DNA of 64,000 nucleotides, taken from positions 62,001-126,000 of the forward strand of contig JAHDWA010000020.1 in the NCBI GenBank assembly GCA_023382535.1, read 5' to 3'. A program made the translations under genes and the position numbers. This DNA is from Anaerolineae bacterium. Its GTDB lineage: Bacteria > Chloroflexota > Anaerolineae > 4572-78 > J111. Shown here piece by piece: positions 17,262-25,712 of this stretch. Below the pieces are notes generated by a model. The model did not search any database and was not told the origin of the DNA. It saw only the letters and a program-made list of their open reading frames with translations. The first letter of the stretch is position 1. Every line of letters starts with the position of its first letter.

Positions 17262-19973
17262 ATGCTTGCTTCAGTTAACCCCCGGAAACGGCTGCCCCAC
17301 TCTATTTTACCCGCCGGCGAACCAGTTTTAACCACCCAACAATTTGGCCTTAACTCCGAACTGGCTCTCCCCGCTTATTACCTCATTCCCGACACCCACA
17401 TGGATTTTGGCTGGTTTGCGCCCAATGGGCTTGTTCGCCGAAAAAATTTTGTAGTGTTGGAAGAAGCCCGCCAAAAATTGGAGGCTGAGGCAGATTACCG
17501 CTTCAGTCTTGAGGCTATCTGGATGCTGGAGGCCTACGGGCAGCAGGCCAGCCCCAGGCAGTTTGAGTCTATCAAACAGTTCATTGACGCCGGCCAGGTG
17601 AGCGTCGCCCCTCATTATGTCCTCCTGGATGACCGCCTGGCTGGAGAAAAAGCCCAAATCTATAACGTGCTGGTCGGACGGAGAGTGGCCGGCCGTTATG
17701 GCATCGTCCCTTCGACGATCTTTTGCGCCAAAGATATGTTTGGGCTGGATGCCCAAACACCGCAGCGGGAGCGGAAGCTGGGCAACGATATGGTCTTCCG
17801 CGCTCGAGGGGATGTCCCGGAAGTAGAAGACGCGGTCGTGCATGTCTGGCTGGGCGCTGACGGCAAGAGTTGGATCTACGATGTCCGCCAAACGGGTGGC
17901 TACGGCAGCGGGGTGCGGCTGGGCCATCAAGAAATGGAAGCCTCGGCGACGATATACAGCCGTTCCATAGACAATCCGGCGCAGGTCCGCGACGAGGAAG
18001 CAGCGCGGACGATCCTGGCCCACGATGCCGGCTACGGCAGCCAATACCGGCAGTGCAATCTGCCGGTGGGCGCGCTCTATAACGGCTGCGATTACGAGCG
18101 GGTCCAAAAAGATATCGGCGAAGTGGCGGCTGCTCTCAGAGAACGTTTCCCCGGCGTTGATTTCCGGCTGGCTACGTTTGAGGAGTATGGACAATTGATC
18201 CGCTGCCTTGACCCGCAGCGGCTCATCCCTTACCAGGGCGCGTTCTACGGCCGGCAGGCTTCTGAAATTCGGGACGTGGATATGACCCGCATCCCGACCA
18301 TCAAAGTACCTTATGTGGAAGCCATGGGGCTGCTGGCTGACGCGGAAGCTCTCTCGGCCCTGGCTGCCTTTACAGGCCGGATGGAGGAAGCTCAGGGCTA
18401 CCTGACGGAGATATGGAAAGGTATCTTGGCCGTCGGCACACACGATTATCTGTCCGGCTCGGTGACGGATTATGTGATGCCGGAAATCTCTTTTTACCTG
18501 TGGGAGACAAAAGAAAAAGCCCGGCGTATTATTCGTGAGGCGCTGGGCCGCATGGCAACGGGGCTGGAAGTACGCTACAACGATTTGGAAATCGTGGGCG
18601 AAACGTACAGCCTGATCAACCTGGCGGCTTATCCTCAGAAAAGCCTGGTTGAACTGCCCATCCCCGTCTCGCTCAGAGAAACACCCCATCTCCAGCTTAA
18701 AACTGAGACCGGGGCAGTTCTTCCGGTCGAGGCGAAGGCTGATGGGCTGGGCAAACGCGCCCTGGCCGTGGTTGAAGCGCCGGGTTTTGGGGGAGTACAG
18801 GCGACGCTGGAAGCGGTTAGCGTAAGCAGTCTGAGCAGCGCGGAACATAGTGGAGCGCGTACTCAGGATGCTGCCTCTGAGCCGTTACGGCTTGAGAACG
18901 AATATCTGGTTGTCGAACCCTTCTCGGGCGGACTGCTTGTCAAAAACAAGCAGGGAGCGGCCCACCGGTTCTGGTTTGATCTGGTCCGGGATAGAGGCGA
19001 TACCTACACCGCCGAGGCCCTGAACCAACCCCCCTGGGACAGCCGTTTGGCCGCCGAGGATAGGGGACAGGTAAAAATCAGCCGGGGGAACCTGCTTCAA
19101 AGCCTCTCGTTTGACCTCAAAATCCGCGTCCCCCAAAAATTGAGCGCAGACCGGCTGAGCCTGGTTGAGGAAGAAGGGCTGATGACGCTAACGGTGACCG
19201 CCCACCTGGCGGCGGGGCTAGACCATCTTCACTTAGAGCTGGCCCTTCAGAATTCCGCCGTGGACGACTATATTCTCAGGCTGCTGGTCAATTCTCCGGT
19301 CAGTGGCCCTGCTTTTGCGCGAGATAATTTTATGGTTCGGCCTGTTTCCCCGCTCAACGTAGTGGGAGAAAGCTGGCAAAAGCGGAATTCCGTTTATGAC
19401 TTCGATGCCGGCGGACTTGTAGCTGCCGATCTCGTTTTGGCCGGTAAAGGTTTATTTGCTCATCGGATTGAAGCAAACGACGGCGGCCTGACGATTATCA
19501 AACCGATCCAACGAGGGATCGGCTACGTGAGCTGTGATGACCTGGTCAAAAGAAAAGGGGCTGCCTCTGCTCACCGGGAAATACCGCAGGCGCAGTGTCA
19601 CGGCGAATACGGGTACTCCGTTTATCTATCCCTAAACGGAGCCAGCATGGATGAAAACATGCTGGTCAGATGGTCAGAGGCCGTTTTAAAAGGCTTGACG
19701 GTGGGCATGGCCGGCGTGACCCTGGCCCAAGCCCCGCAAGTGCTCGATGGGAATGCCGTAATTACCGGGATCAAGCAGCCGGAAGATGGCAGCGCCGATC
19801 TTATTTATCATATAGTTAACTACGGCTCTGGCGAGGCTTATCTTGTTTTTGATCGGGCGGTTGAACCCTGCCTGTTAAATGAAGAGCCTCTCGCCGTAGA
19901 ACCATCGCCCCTTTTTCTGCTGGGACCTTATGAATTTGGCGCGGCCAGAGTGCGTTGTCAGTTCGAGCGATAG
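17262..19973 (+). CDS. GH38-type alpha-mannosidase-like glycosidase
   Basis: A 903-residue protein when started at the ATG at 17262, after GGAAAGG; a TTG start at 17217 is less likely. The N-terminal DTHMDFGW (about 44-51) matches the HxD zinc motif of GH38. KDMFGLDAQTP (about 157-167) matches the nucleophile region, with Asp158 as the likely nucleophile. GTHDYLSGS (about 392-400) matches the later zinc-ligand loop. A helical middle domain and long beta-rich C-terminus complete the fold. Sequence around the motifs is divergent, so the substrate may not be a mannoside. It lies beside the rhamnosidase and importer and has no signal peptide, which suggests intracellular glycoside breakdown. Confidence 0.75.
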   Translation: MLASVNPRKRLPHSILPAGEPVLTTQQFGLNSELALPAYYLIPDTHMDFGWFAPNGLVRRKNFVVLEEARQKLEAEADYRFSLEAIWMLEAYGQQASPRQFESIKQFIDAGQVSVAPHYVLLDDRLAGEKAQIYNVLVGRRVAGRYGIVPSTIFCAKDMFGLDAQTPQRERKLGNDMVFRARGDVPEVEDAVVHVWLGADGKSWIYDVRQTGGYGSGVRLGHQEMEASATIYSRSIDNPAQVRDEEAARTILAHDAGYGSQYRQCNLPVGALYNGCDYERVQKDIGEVAAALRERFPGVDFRLATFEEYGQLIRCLDPQRLIPYQGAFYGRQASEIRDVDMTRIPTIKVPYVEAMGLLADAEALSALAAFTGRMEEAQGYLTEIWKGILAVGTHDYLSGSVTDYVMPEISFYLWETKEKARRIIREALGRMATGLEVRYNDLEIVGETYSLINLAAYPQKSLVELPIPVSLRETPHLQLKTETGAVLPVEAKADGLGKRALAVVEAPGFGGVQATLEAVSVSSLSSAEHSGARTQDAASEPLRLENEYLVVEPFSGGLLVKNKQGAAHRFWFDLVRDRGDTYTAEALNQPPWDSRLAAEDRGQVKISRGNLLQSLSFDLKIRVPQKLSADRLSLVEEEGLMTLTVTAHLAAGLDHLHLELALQNSAVDDYILRLLVNSPVSGPAFARDNFMVRPVSPLNVVGESWQKRNSVYDFDAGGLVAADLVLAGKGLFAHRIEANDGGLTIIKPIQRGIGYVSCDDLVKRKGAASAHREIPQAQCHGEYGYSVYLSLNGASMDENMLVRWSEAVLKGLTVGMAGVTLAQAPQVLDGNAVITGIKQPEDGSADLIYHIVNYGSGEAYLVFDRAVEPCLLNEEPLAVEPSPLFLLGPYEFGAARVRCQFER

Positions 19974-20011
19974 CGAGAAATCTTATTTTCATTGGTGTCT
20001 CAAATCTATCC

Positions 20012-20039
20012 AAAAGAGCTATTTGTCTAGCTCTTTTTT
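20012..20039 (+). terminator. Intrinsic terminator of the glycoside-use locus
   Basis: AAAAGAGCTA (20012-20021) pairs with TAGCTCTTTT (20028-20037) around a six-base loop, followed by more T residues. It sits about 40 bases after the GH38-type gene. Confidence 0.75.
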
Positions 20040-20200
20040 CGTTTAAAAAATAACCCATCTTAGTGTAGACAGCGCCGCACAGAAACGGTATGATAAACCC
20101 AACTCTAGATACTCTCTTCTATGGAATTCAACTTGAATTACCTGTTCCTGTTTGGTTTGAGATCAACTTGTCTGCTCATTATTAACCGAGATTAGGAGAA

Positions 20201-20275
20201 GTCCCTCATTTTCCACGAGGGACAGGCCGTGAGGGTGCCGGCAACCTCCCCAGGAGAGCAAACGCTTGAGATCGA
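20201..20275 (+). promoter_or_regulatory. Structured 5' leader of the cyclase gene
   Basis: GTCCCTC (20201-20207) pairs with GAGGGAC (20217-20223). A second G+C-rich fold GAGG...CCTC follows at about 20231-20248 around a GCCGGC core. I could not match it to a known riboswitch class by eye. It may be a structured leader or simply a translation-control fold. The rest of the gap 19974-20308 shows only the terminator noted above. Confidence 0.35.
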
Positions 20276-20308
20276 GCCATGGCGGGCGCGGGTACGGAGG
20301 TGGCGACT

Positions 20309-22282
20309 ATGGCTCTAGAACGGTCTGAGAATTATTTAACCCCACAATTTTCAACGCATACCGCGCAACTGCTGGCCTACCCTCCCTATGCTCGGAATGG
20401 TAAAACCCACCCTCTGCCCCAAGAGGCAGACTTTCCTCTCGTAACCTCCCCGGTTACTCCTCCTACTGTTAAGGTTCCGGTTCGGATTAAAATTACGCTG
20501 CCTTACTTTGTGCTGGCCCTCCTGGTGGCTATGGCCGGAGCGTACATTGTCAGCCGGGTCGTGTTGGATTCGATTGAGGAACGCTTTACCAATCAGCTCA
20601 TTGAGGCCGGGCAACTGGCCACGGATCAGATGGTCCAGGAGGAAAGCCGCCTGCTGGAAACATGGCGGCTCCTGGCCCATACCCAGAATCTGGCCGGGGC
20701 CATTACCAGGGGTGACGCCGAACAACTCCATCGTTTAACGCTGCCGGTGGCGGTCAACTACCAGGAAGAAGCCATCGAAATTCTCAATGCTGAAGGCACG
20801 GCTGTCCTTTCTCTACGCCATCCCCCCGGCGGGCAGTTCGAGGATTATAGGGTATCTCAGGGAGATACCTCATTTGCCGGCTTGCCCTTTGTCCAGCAGG
20901 TTTTGCAGCGGCGAGTTGACGAGGCAGGTGATAAGTTTACCGGCCTTGTCCGGGTGGCGGGGCAAGCGTACCTCTATGTCGCCGGCCCGATTGTAAATGA
21001 GCAGGGAGATTTGGCAGGTGTGCTGCTGGTCGGCAAATCGCTGCCGACCCTGGTGCAGCAGATCAAGCAAGAGACCCTGGGGCATGTAACTCTGTATAAT
21101 TTTAAGGGTCAGCTCATTGCCTCCACCCTGCCATCCTTTAATGAGGACACTCCTGACCTGGAGGAAGCCCAGGTCAAGGCGGTCCTTGTCGAGCCGAATA
21201 ATGCCAGCGGGCTGCGTCGCCTGGCTGCCGGGAGTATTAATTACACGGAAATGATTGGGCCGTGGCAGGTGCGGGCTGGACAGAAGGTGGGCTTAATGGG
21301 CATTGCCCTGGCGCAAACCTCGCTGGTGCATGCCAGCCAGTTTACCCGCCTGCAAATTTTTATCCTGGTCACGCTGACCTTCCTCTTGACGATTGGGGTG
21401 GGGGTGTACCTGGCTAACCGGATTACCCATCCACTGCTGCGTATGGTCCAGGCTTCAACGGAAGTCGCCCAGGGCAATCTGGATGTTCAAGTAGAGTCGG
21501 CGGGTAATGATGAAGTCGCCGTTTTGTCCCACGCCTTTAACCAAATGATCTCCGGCCTGCGCGAAGGCTCGTTATACCGGGATATTTTAGGACGGACGGT
21601 TTCCCCGGAGATCCGGGAAGAACTGCGCCAGGCCTTTGCGGCGGGAACGCTGCAGCTCAAAGGCCAGGGAACCGTGGCTACCGTATTAATCAGTGATATT
21701 CGCGATTTTACAGTACTGTCTGAAAAAGAAGACCCGACCACCGTCCTGAACTGGCTTAACGAATATTTCAGCGAGCTGGTGCCGATCATTACCGCACACG
21801 GGGGGGTGGTCAATGGTTTTCAAGGGGACGCGCTGCTGGCCTTTTTTGGAATTTTGCCCCGGCCCTTGCCGCCCCAGGAGAGTGCAGACCAGGCCTGCCG
21901 GGCAGCGCTAGACATGCTCAAGGCCATCCAGCGGCTTAATGCCCGCCGGATCGGGCGCGGTGAACCGCCCCTCATCACCGGAATTGGGATTAATACCGGC
22001 TTGGTTACGGCGGGCGGACTGGGCAGTACGGACCGTCTCCATTACACTATTATCGGCGATACGGTTAATACCACCCAGCGCATAGAAGATCTCACCCGGC
22101 AGTTGGGTGAAAGCGGCGCTATTGTCAGCCAGCAGACGAAGCTGGCCCTGAGAAAGAAAAACAGCCAGCATCATTTAGAGCCGTTAGGCGCTAAAATCCT
22201 CAAAGGCAAATCTGATCCTTTACTGGTCTATCGCCTGTACCCTGCCGGCGAAGCTGTAGCGATGACCGAGGCCGTATCATGA
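20309..22282 (+). CDS. Membrane class III adenylate/guanylate cyclase with sensor and HAMP domains
   Basis: A 657-residue cyclase. The ATG at 20309 is chosen because GGAGG lies eight bases upstream; an ATG at 20279 is also in frame. Helix 1 (about 66-88) and helix 2 (about 348-370, IFILVTLTFLLTIGVGVYLA) enclose an extracytoplasmic sensor resembling dCache/CHASE folds. A HAMP domain follows. The C-terminal catalytic domain has metal-binding Asp in LISDIRDFT and in NGFQGDALLAFFG, and GDTVNTTQRIE with the Asn and Arg of the transition-state site. It probably makes cAMP in response to an outside signal; nucleotide preference is not proven. Its stop overlaps the next start (ATGA). Confidence 0.9.
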   Translation: MALERSENYLTPQFSTHTAQLLAYPPYARNGKTHPLPQEADFPLVTSPVTPPTVKVPVRIKITLPYFVLALLVAMAGAYIVSRVVLDSIEERFTNQLIEAGQLATDQMVQEESRLLETWRLLAHTQNLAGAITRGDAEQLHRLTLPVAVNYQEEAIEILNAEGTAVLSLRHPPGGQFEDYRVSQGDTSFAGLPFVQQVLQRRVDEAGDKFTGLVRVAGQAYLYVAGPIVNEQGDLAGVLLVGKSLPTLVQQIKQETLGHVTLYNFKGQLIASTLPSFNEDTPDLEEAQVKAVLVEPNNASGLRRLAAGSINYTEMIGPWQVRAGQKVGLMGIALAQTSLVHASQFTRLQIFILVTLTFLLTIGVGVYLANRITHPLLRMVQASTEVAQGNLDVQVESAGNDEVAVLSHAFNQMISGLREGSLYRDILGRTVSPEIREELRQAFAAGTLQLKGQGTVATVLISDIRDFTVLSEKEDPTTVLNWLNEYFSELVPIITAHGGVVNGFQGDALLAFFGILPRPLPPQESADQACRAALDMLKAIQRLNARRIGRGEPPLITGIGINTGLVTAGGLGSTDRLHYTIIGDTVNTTQRIEDLTRQLGESGAIVSQQTKLALRKKNSQHHLEPLGAKILKGKSDPLLVYRLYPAGEAVAMTEAVS

Positions 22283-23742
22283 ACATGCTCAACAATTTCA
22301 ACAAAGGCAAGGAGCAGGATCGCTGGCATTTTAGGCTGGCCTGGCTTTTGTGCGGCGGGATGATGGCCGTAGGTGTGCCGCTGTTCTCTCCAGACAGTTT
22401 GGCGGCTGGTTCATCAAAGTGGCGGTTAATCCCAGTCTCTTTCCAGTCTAAACTGGTGGCAAGTTATAAGGTGGACCCGTCAGCAACCTCGGTTCCGGCA
22501 GTCAAGTTAGATATTATTGAAGATATTATTCGTGACCAGCAGCCAAAGGCGACGGACGTTCCTCAACGGGTTGCCATCATCACCGACCGCGTGAGCCAGT
22601 CAGTTCCTACCGTGGAACTGCCGGAGGCGTCGAATTTAGAGACCACCCAACCTCCGGCCACAGTGCTACCGGTTAATCCGACTCTTCAAATCGTTACTCC
22701 TGAGCCAGTCGTGACTACACCCCAACCCAGCGGCTCGGAGTCTGACCAGGCGGCGGCTGATCCTCAATTACCGGCTCCTACGCCTCCTCCATCTACCTCA
22801 GCTCCCTCGGGCCCGGCCACCGCCACCCCTGTACCGGCGACCGCTACACCTGTACCGGCGACAGCCACCCCTGTACCGGCGACCGCTACACCTGTACCGG
22901 CGACAGCCACACCGATTCCTGCCACTGCTACACCCGTGCCGGCTACGGCCACACCGCTTCCACCAACGGCTACCACGGCTCCCCCTTCGCCTACACCTGA
23001 TCTGTCTACCCCAACACCCCTTCCTCCAATAGTTACGGAAGTGCCCTCAACAGCTACGCCTGATCTATCCGCGACAACTCCGGCCCCGTCACCGGCAACT
23101 TCTGAACCGCCGCCTGCTACCGCAGATGTGCCCCCAGCCACAGCCGTGCCTGCCGATTCAACCGCGGTTCCACCAGACCCAACCCCTGATAATAGTAACG
23201 GGAACGGCGGCAGTGACGGAAGTACCACCGGGAACGGAAATAGCGACAATGGCAGCGGCAGCGGTAATGGGAATGGTGGCAGCAGTGGAGATAATCCCGG
23301 GAACGAGATTAGCGATGGTGATGATAATGGCAGCGGAACAGGTCATGGCAGCGATGATAACAACGGTGACAGTGGCGGCAGCGCGGGTAGTGGGAATGGC
23401 AGCATCAACGGTGACAATGACGGTAGCAATAATACCGGAAGTGGCAGCGATAATCGTGGCGTCGGGGACGAGAGTAACAACAGGGGCAGCGACAACGACG
23501 GCAGCGGTGGCAGTGGGAATGACAGCAACAGTGCTGACAACGGCAGTAGTACCGGGAACGGGGATAGCACCGGCGGCAACAACGCCAGCGGCAGTGACAA
23601 CGAGGATGATAACAGCAATGCCGGCGGAACCAGTGACGACAGCAGCAGTGGTCATGAGAACGGCAGTAGCAGTAATGAGGGCAATCGTGACAGCGGTGGA
23701 GGGAATGACGGTGAAGAGAACGATCGTGGCAATAATGGTTAA
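22279..23742 (+). CDS. Secreted or anchored low-complexity protein
   Basis: A 487-residue protein with no recognised domain. The N-terminus carries a hydrophobic stretch (LAWLLCGGMMAVGVPLF) ending near SLAAG, like a signal peptide or anchor. Residues about 45-175 are ordinary sequence. A Pro-Ala-Thr-rich section follows, with seven 7-residue units of the PVPATAT type. The last 170 residues are almost entirely Gly, Ser, Asn and Asp. Such sequences form extended, disordered, possibly glycosylated stalks at the cell surface. The ATG overlaps the cyclase stop, so the two are co-translated. A link between the stalk and the cyclase sensor is an inference. Confidence 0.75.
   Translation: MNMLNNFNKGKEQDRWHFRLAWLLCGGMMAVGVPLFSPDSLAAGSSKWRLIPVSFQSKLVASYKVDPSATSVPAVKLDIIEDIIRDQQPKATDVPQRVAIITDRVSQSVPTVELPEASNLETTQPPATVLPVNPTLQIVTPEPVVTTPQPSGSESDQAAADPQLPAPTPPPSTSAPSGPATATPVPATATPVPATATPVPATATPVPATATPIPATATPVPATATPLPPTATTAPPSPTPDLSTPTPLPPIVTEVPSTATPDLSATTPAPSPATSEPPPATADVPPATAVPADSTAVPPDPTPDNSNGNGGSDGSTTGNGNSDNGSGSGNGNGGSSGDNPGNEISDGDDNGSGTGHGSDDNNGDSGGSAGSGNGSINGDNDGSNNTGSGSDNRGVGDESNNRGSDNDGSGGSGNDSNSADNGSSTGNGDSTGGNNASGSDNEDDNSNAGGTSDDSSSGHENGSSSNEGNRDSGGGNDGEENDRGNNG
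22828..22974 (+). repeat. Tandem 21-bp coding repeat
   Basis: Seven head-to-tail 21-bp units each encode Pro-x-Pro-Ala/Pro-Thr-Ala-Thr. The first four are nearly identical at DNA level; the last three have diverged in third positions. Copy number is likely to vary between strains by slippage or recombination. Confidence 0.85.
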
Positions 23743-23816
23743 AGGATTTCCCATTCATGCTTCTTCTTTCCTGCCTTACTCTTTGGCTCCCACGAGAAGA
23801 TCACCGTGATTGCGAT

Positions 23817-23846
23817 TTGACCGATGGGGGAACGCCGTGCTATATT
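23817..23846 (+). promoter_or_regulatory. Candidate promoter upstream of the ABC exporter
   Basis: TTGACC (23817-23822) and TATATT (23841-23846) are separated by 18 bases. Transcription would begin near 23853, giving a leader of about 100 bases that includes the hairpin at 23908-23937. Confidence 0.45.
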
Positions 23847-23907
23847 TGCTTGCACTCGATAAGATAAAGTTAATTCATCTTCTATAGCCATCTTGATCGC
23901 TACCGTG

Positions 23908-23937
23908 AACCTACCGTGTCCCGGTAGGTTTTTTTTT
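23908..23937 (+). terminator. Intrinsic terminator or attenuator just before the ABC exporter start
   Basis: AACCTACCG (23908-23916) pairs with CGGTAGGTT (23922-23930), followed by a T-run to 23937. It ends the cyclase operon. It also lies only 12 bases before the ATG of the exporter, so transcripts started at the 23817 promoter must read through it. A second CTACCG copy just upstream (about 23900-23906) could compete for the same right arm. Confidence 0.75.
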
Positions 23938-23949
23938 GACAAGACCCTG

Positions 23950-25707
23950 ATGTCTAAAAAAGAGTTCACTGTTGCCAATGCGTATTCCTACAACCGGAGC
24001 AGTCCTCGGCGCTGGCTGCTTTCCCATGTGCTGCGCTATCCCCTCTTTCCGTTGGGCATGCTCCTGGCGGCGCTGGTCAATAACCTGTTTTACAGTTATA
24101 TCCAGATTTTTGTTGGCCGGGCTTTTGACCTGATTACCACCTCTGACTGGCCGGCCTCGGTTTTGCTGGGATTGGCTCTTAGTGCGGCGGGCGTGGCGGT
24201 GGGCCAGGGATTGACCGGTCTGGCTCGCAACTACTGCGGCGAGTTCCTGGCGCAGCGTGTTGAACGGGACACGCGGGATGAACTCTACATCAGCTTGCTG
24301 GGTAAAAGCCAAACTTTTCACGGACGCCAGCGCGTGGGCGACATCATGGCCCGCGCTACCAACGACGTGCGCGCCCTGAACATGATGTTCAGTCCTGGCC
24401 TCAGCCTCATCATCGACTCGCTGATGGGGGTCTTAGCCCCGATCATCCTGATCGCCCGGCTGCGCTGGGAACTGCTCTTCGCTCCCCTGCTATTCCTGTT
24501 ACTGTTTGCCATCACCATCGCCGATTATAACCGCCAGCTTAAGCCGGTCAGCATTGCCATGCGCGAGCAGTTCGGCCGGATGAATGCCGGGCTGGCCGAA
24601 GCCATCAGCGGTATTGAAACGGTCAAAGCCAACGTGCAAGAGCGCTACGAGTGGGACAAGTTTATCCACAACGCCCGCACCTTCCGTGACTACTTTGTGC
24701 GCCAGGGGGAAATTCAGGCTCGTTACCTGCCCATGCTCATGTTCAGCGTGGCCTGGGCCGCCGGCTTTTTCCACGCCCTGTGGCTCTGGCGGGCAGGCCG
24801 TTTGAGCCTGGGTGAAGTGGTGACATTTATGGGCTTGATGGGAGTTTTCCGCTTTGTCACGTTCATCTCTATCTTTTCTTTCAACGTGGTCCAATTGGGC
24901 CTGGCCAGCGCCGAACGGGTCTTAACAGTCATCAACACTGAAACCGAACTGGATCAAAACGAAGCCGGCCTGGCCCAGCCCATCCAGGGTGAGGTGGCCT
25001 TTGACAGGGTCAGCTTTAGCTATAACAGTGTACCGGTGCTCAAAAACATCAGTTTTAAAATTAAGCCGGGCCAGACCGTAGCTATTGTCGGCCAGACCGG
25101 CTCCGGCAAAACCACGCTGACCCGCCTGATCAATCGTATTTTCGACGCCGGCAGCGGCCAGGTCTGCATTGACGGAGTGGATGTGCGCGACTGGAACCTG
25201 GAGTCGCTGCGCTCGCAAATTTCTACTATTGAGCAGGATGTTTTCCTCTTCTCCCGGACCATTGCCGAGAACATTGCCTTTGGCTGCACCGGCGCCACTC
25301 CGGAGGCTATCGAGCAGGCCGCCCGCCAGGCCCAGGCCCACGATTTTATCAGTGGGTTCAATGAAGGCTATCGGACGGAGGTCGGCGAACGGGGCGTGAT
25401 GCTATCCGGAGGGCAGCGGCAGCGCATTGCCATTGCCCGCGCCTTTTTGACTAACCCGGCGATTCTCATTCTCGACGACAGTACCAGCGCCGTAGACAGC
25501 GCCACCGAAGATCAAATCCAGCGGGCCATGCGCCGGATCAGCCGGGAGCGGACGACCTTTCTCATCACCCACCGTCTCAGCCAGATTCGCTGGGCCGACC
25601 ATATCCTGGTTATGCGCCGGGGCGAGCTGGTGGATCAGGGGACGCACGAAGAACTCATGGCCCGCAGTGTGGATTATCGGAAGATTTTTGCACGATATGA
25701 AGAGTAG
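23950..25707 (+). CDS. ABC exporter half-transporter with degenerate Walker B
   Basis: About 585 residues from the ATG at 23950; the TTG at 23893 lies before the terminator hairpin and is rejected. Six membrane helices are followed by an ATPase domain. Walker A is GQTGSGKTT (about 382-390), the signature is the canonical LSGGQ, and Walker B ends LILDDS, so the catalytic Glu is replaced by Asp. This is the usual degenerate partner in heterodimeric exporters such as BmrC/D or TM287/288. The consensus ATP site would be formed by its LSGGQ and the Walker motifs of the next gene product. Cargo is unknown: lipid, drug or a modified peptide. Confidence 0.9.
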   Translation: MSKKEFTVANAYSYNRSSPRRWLLSHVLRYPLFPLGMLLAALVNNLFYSYIQIFVGRAFDLITTSDWPASVLLGLALSAAGVAVGQGLTGLARNYCGEFLAQRVERDTRDELYISLLGKSQTFHGRQRVGDIMARATNDVRALNMMFSPGLSLIIDSLMGVLAPIILIARLRWELLFAPLLFLLLFAITIADYNRQLKPVSIAMREQFGRMNAGLAEAISGIETVKANVQERYEWDKFIHNARTFRDYFVRQGEIQARYLPMLMFSVAWAAGFFHALWLWRAGRLSLGEVVTFMGLMGVFRFVTFISIFSFNVVQLGLASAERVLTVINTETELDQNEAGLAQPIQGEVAFDRVSFSYNSVPVLKNISFKIKPGQTVAIVGQTGSGKTTLTRLINRIFDAGSGQVCIDGVDVRDWNLESLRSQISTIEQDVFLFSRTIAENIAFGCTGATPEAIEQAARQAQAHDFISGFNEGYRTEVGERGVMLSGGQRQRIAIARAFLTNPAILILDDSTSAVDSATEDQIQRAMRRISRERTTFLITHRLSQIRWADHILVMRRGELVDQGTHEELMARSVDYRKIFARYEE

Positions 25708-25712
25708 AAACA

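Noticed and set aside
17328..18848. 506-codon antisense frame inside the GH38-type gene
   Set aside because: High-G+C codon bias opens long frames opposite real genes; the plus-strand gene has clear motifs.
20201..20275. Known riboswitch (c-di-GMP, SAM or TPP class) before the cyclase
   Set aside because: Hairpins are present but the conserved core bases of those classes could not be matched by eye.
22828..22974. Possible CRISPR-like repeat array
   Set aside because: The 21-bp units abut without spacers and encode a protein repeat in frame.
23126..23809. Several long frames in both strands of the Gly/Ser/Asn/Asp-coding stretch
   Set aside because: Low-complexity DNA is open in many frames; only the frame continuing from the signal peptide has a coherent start and context.
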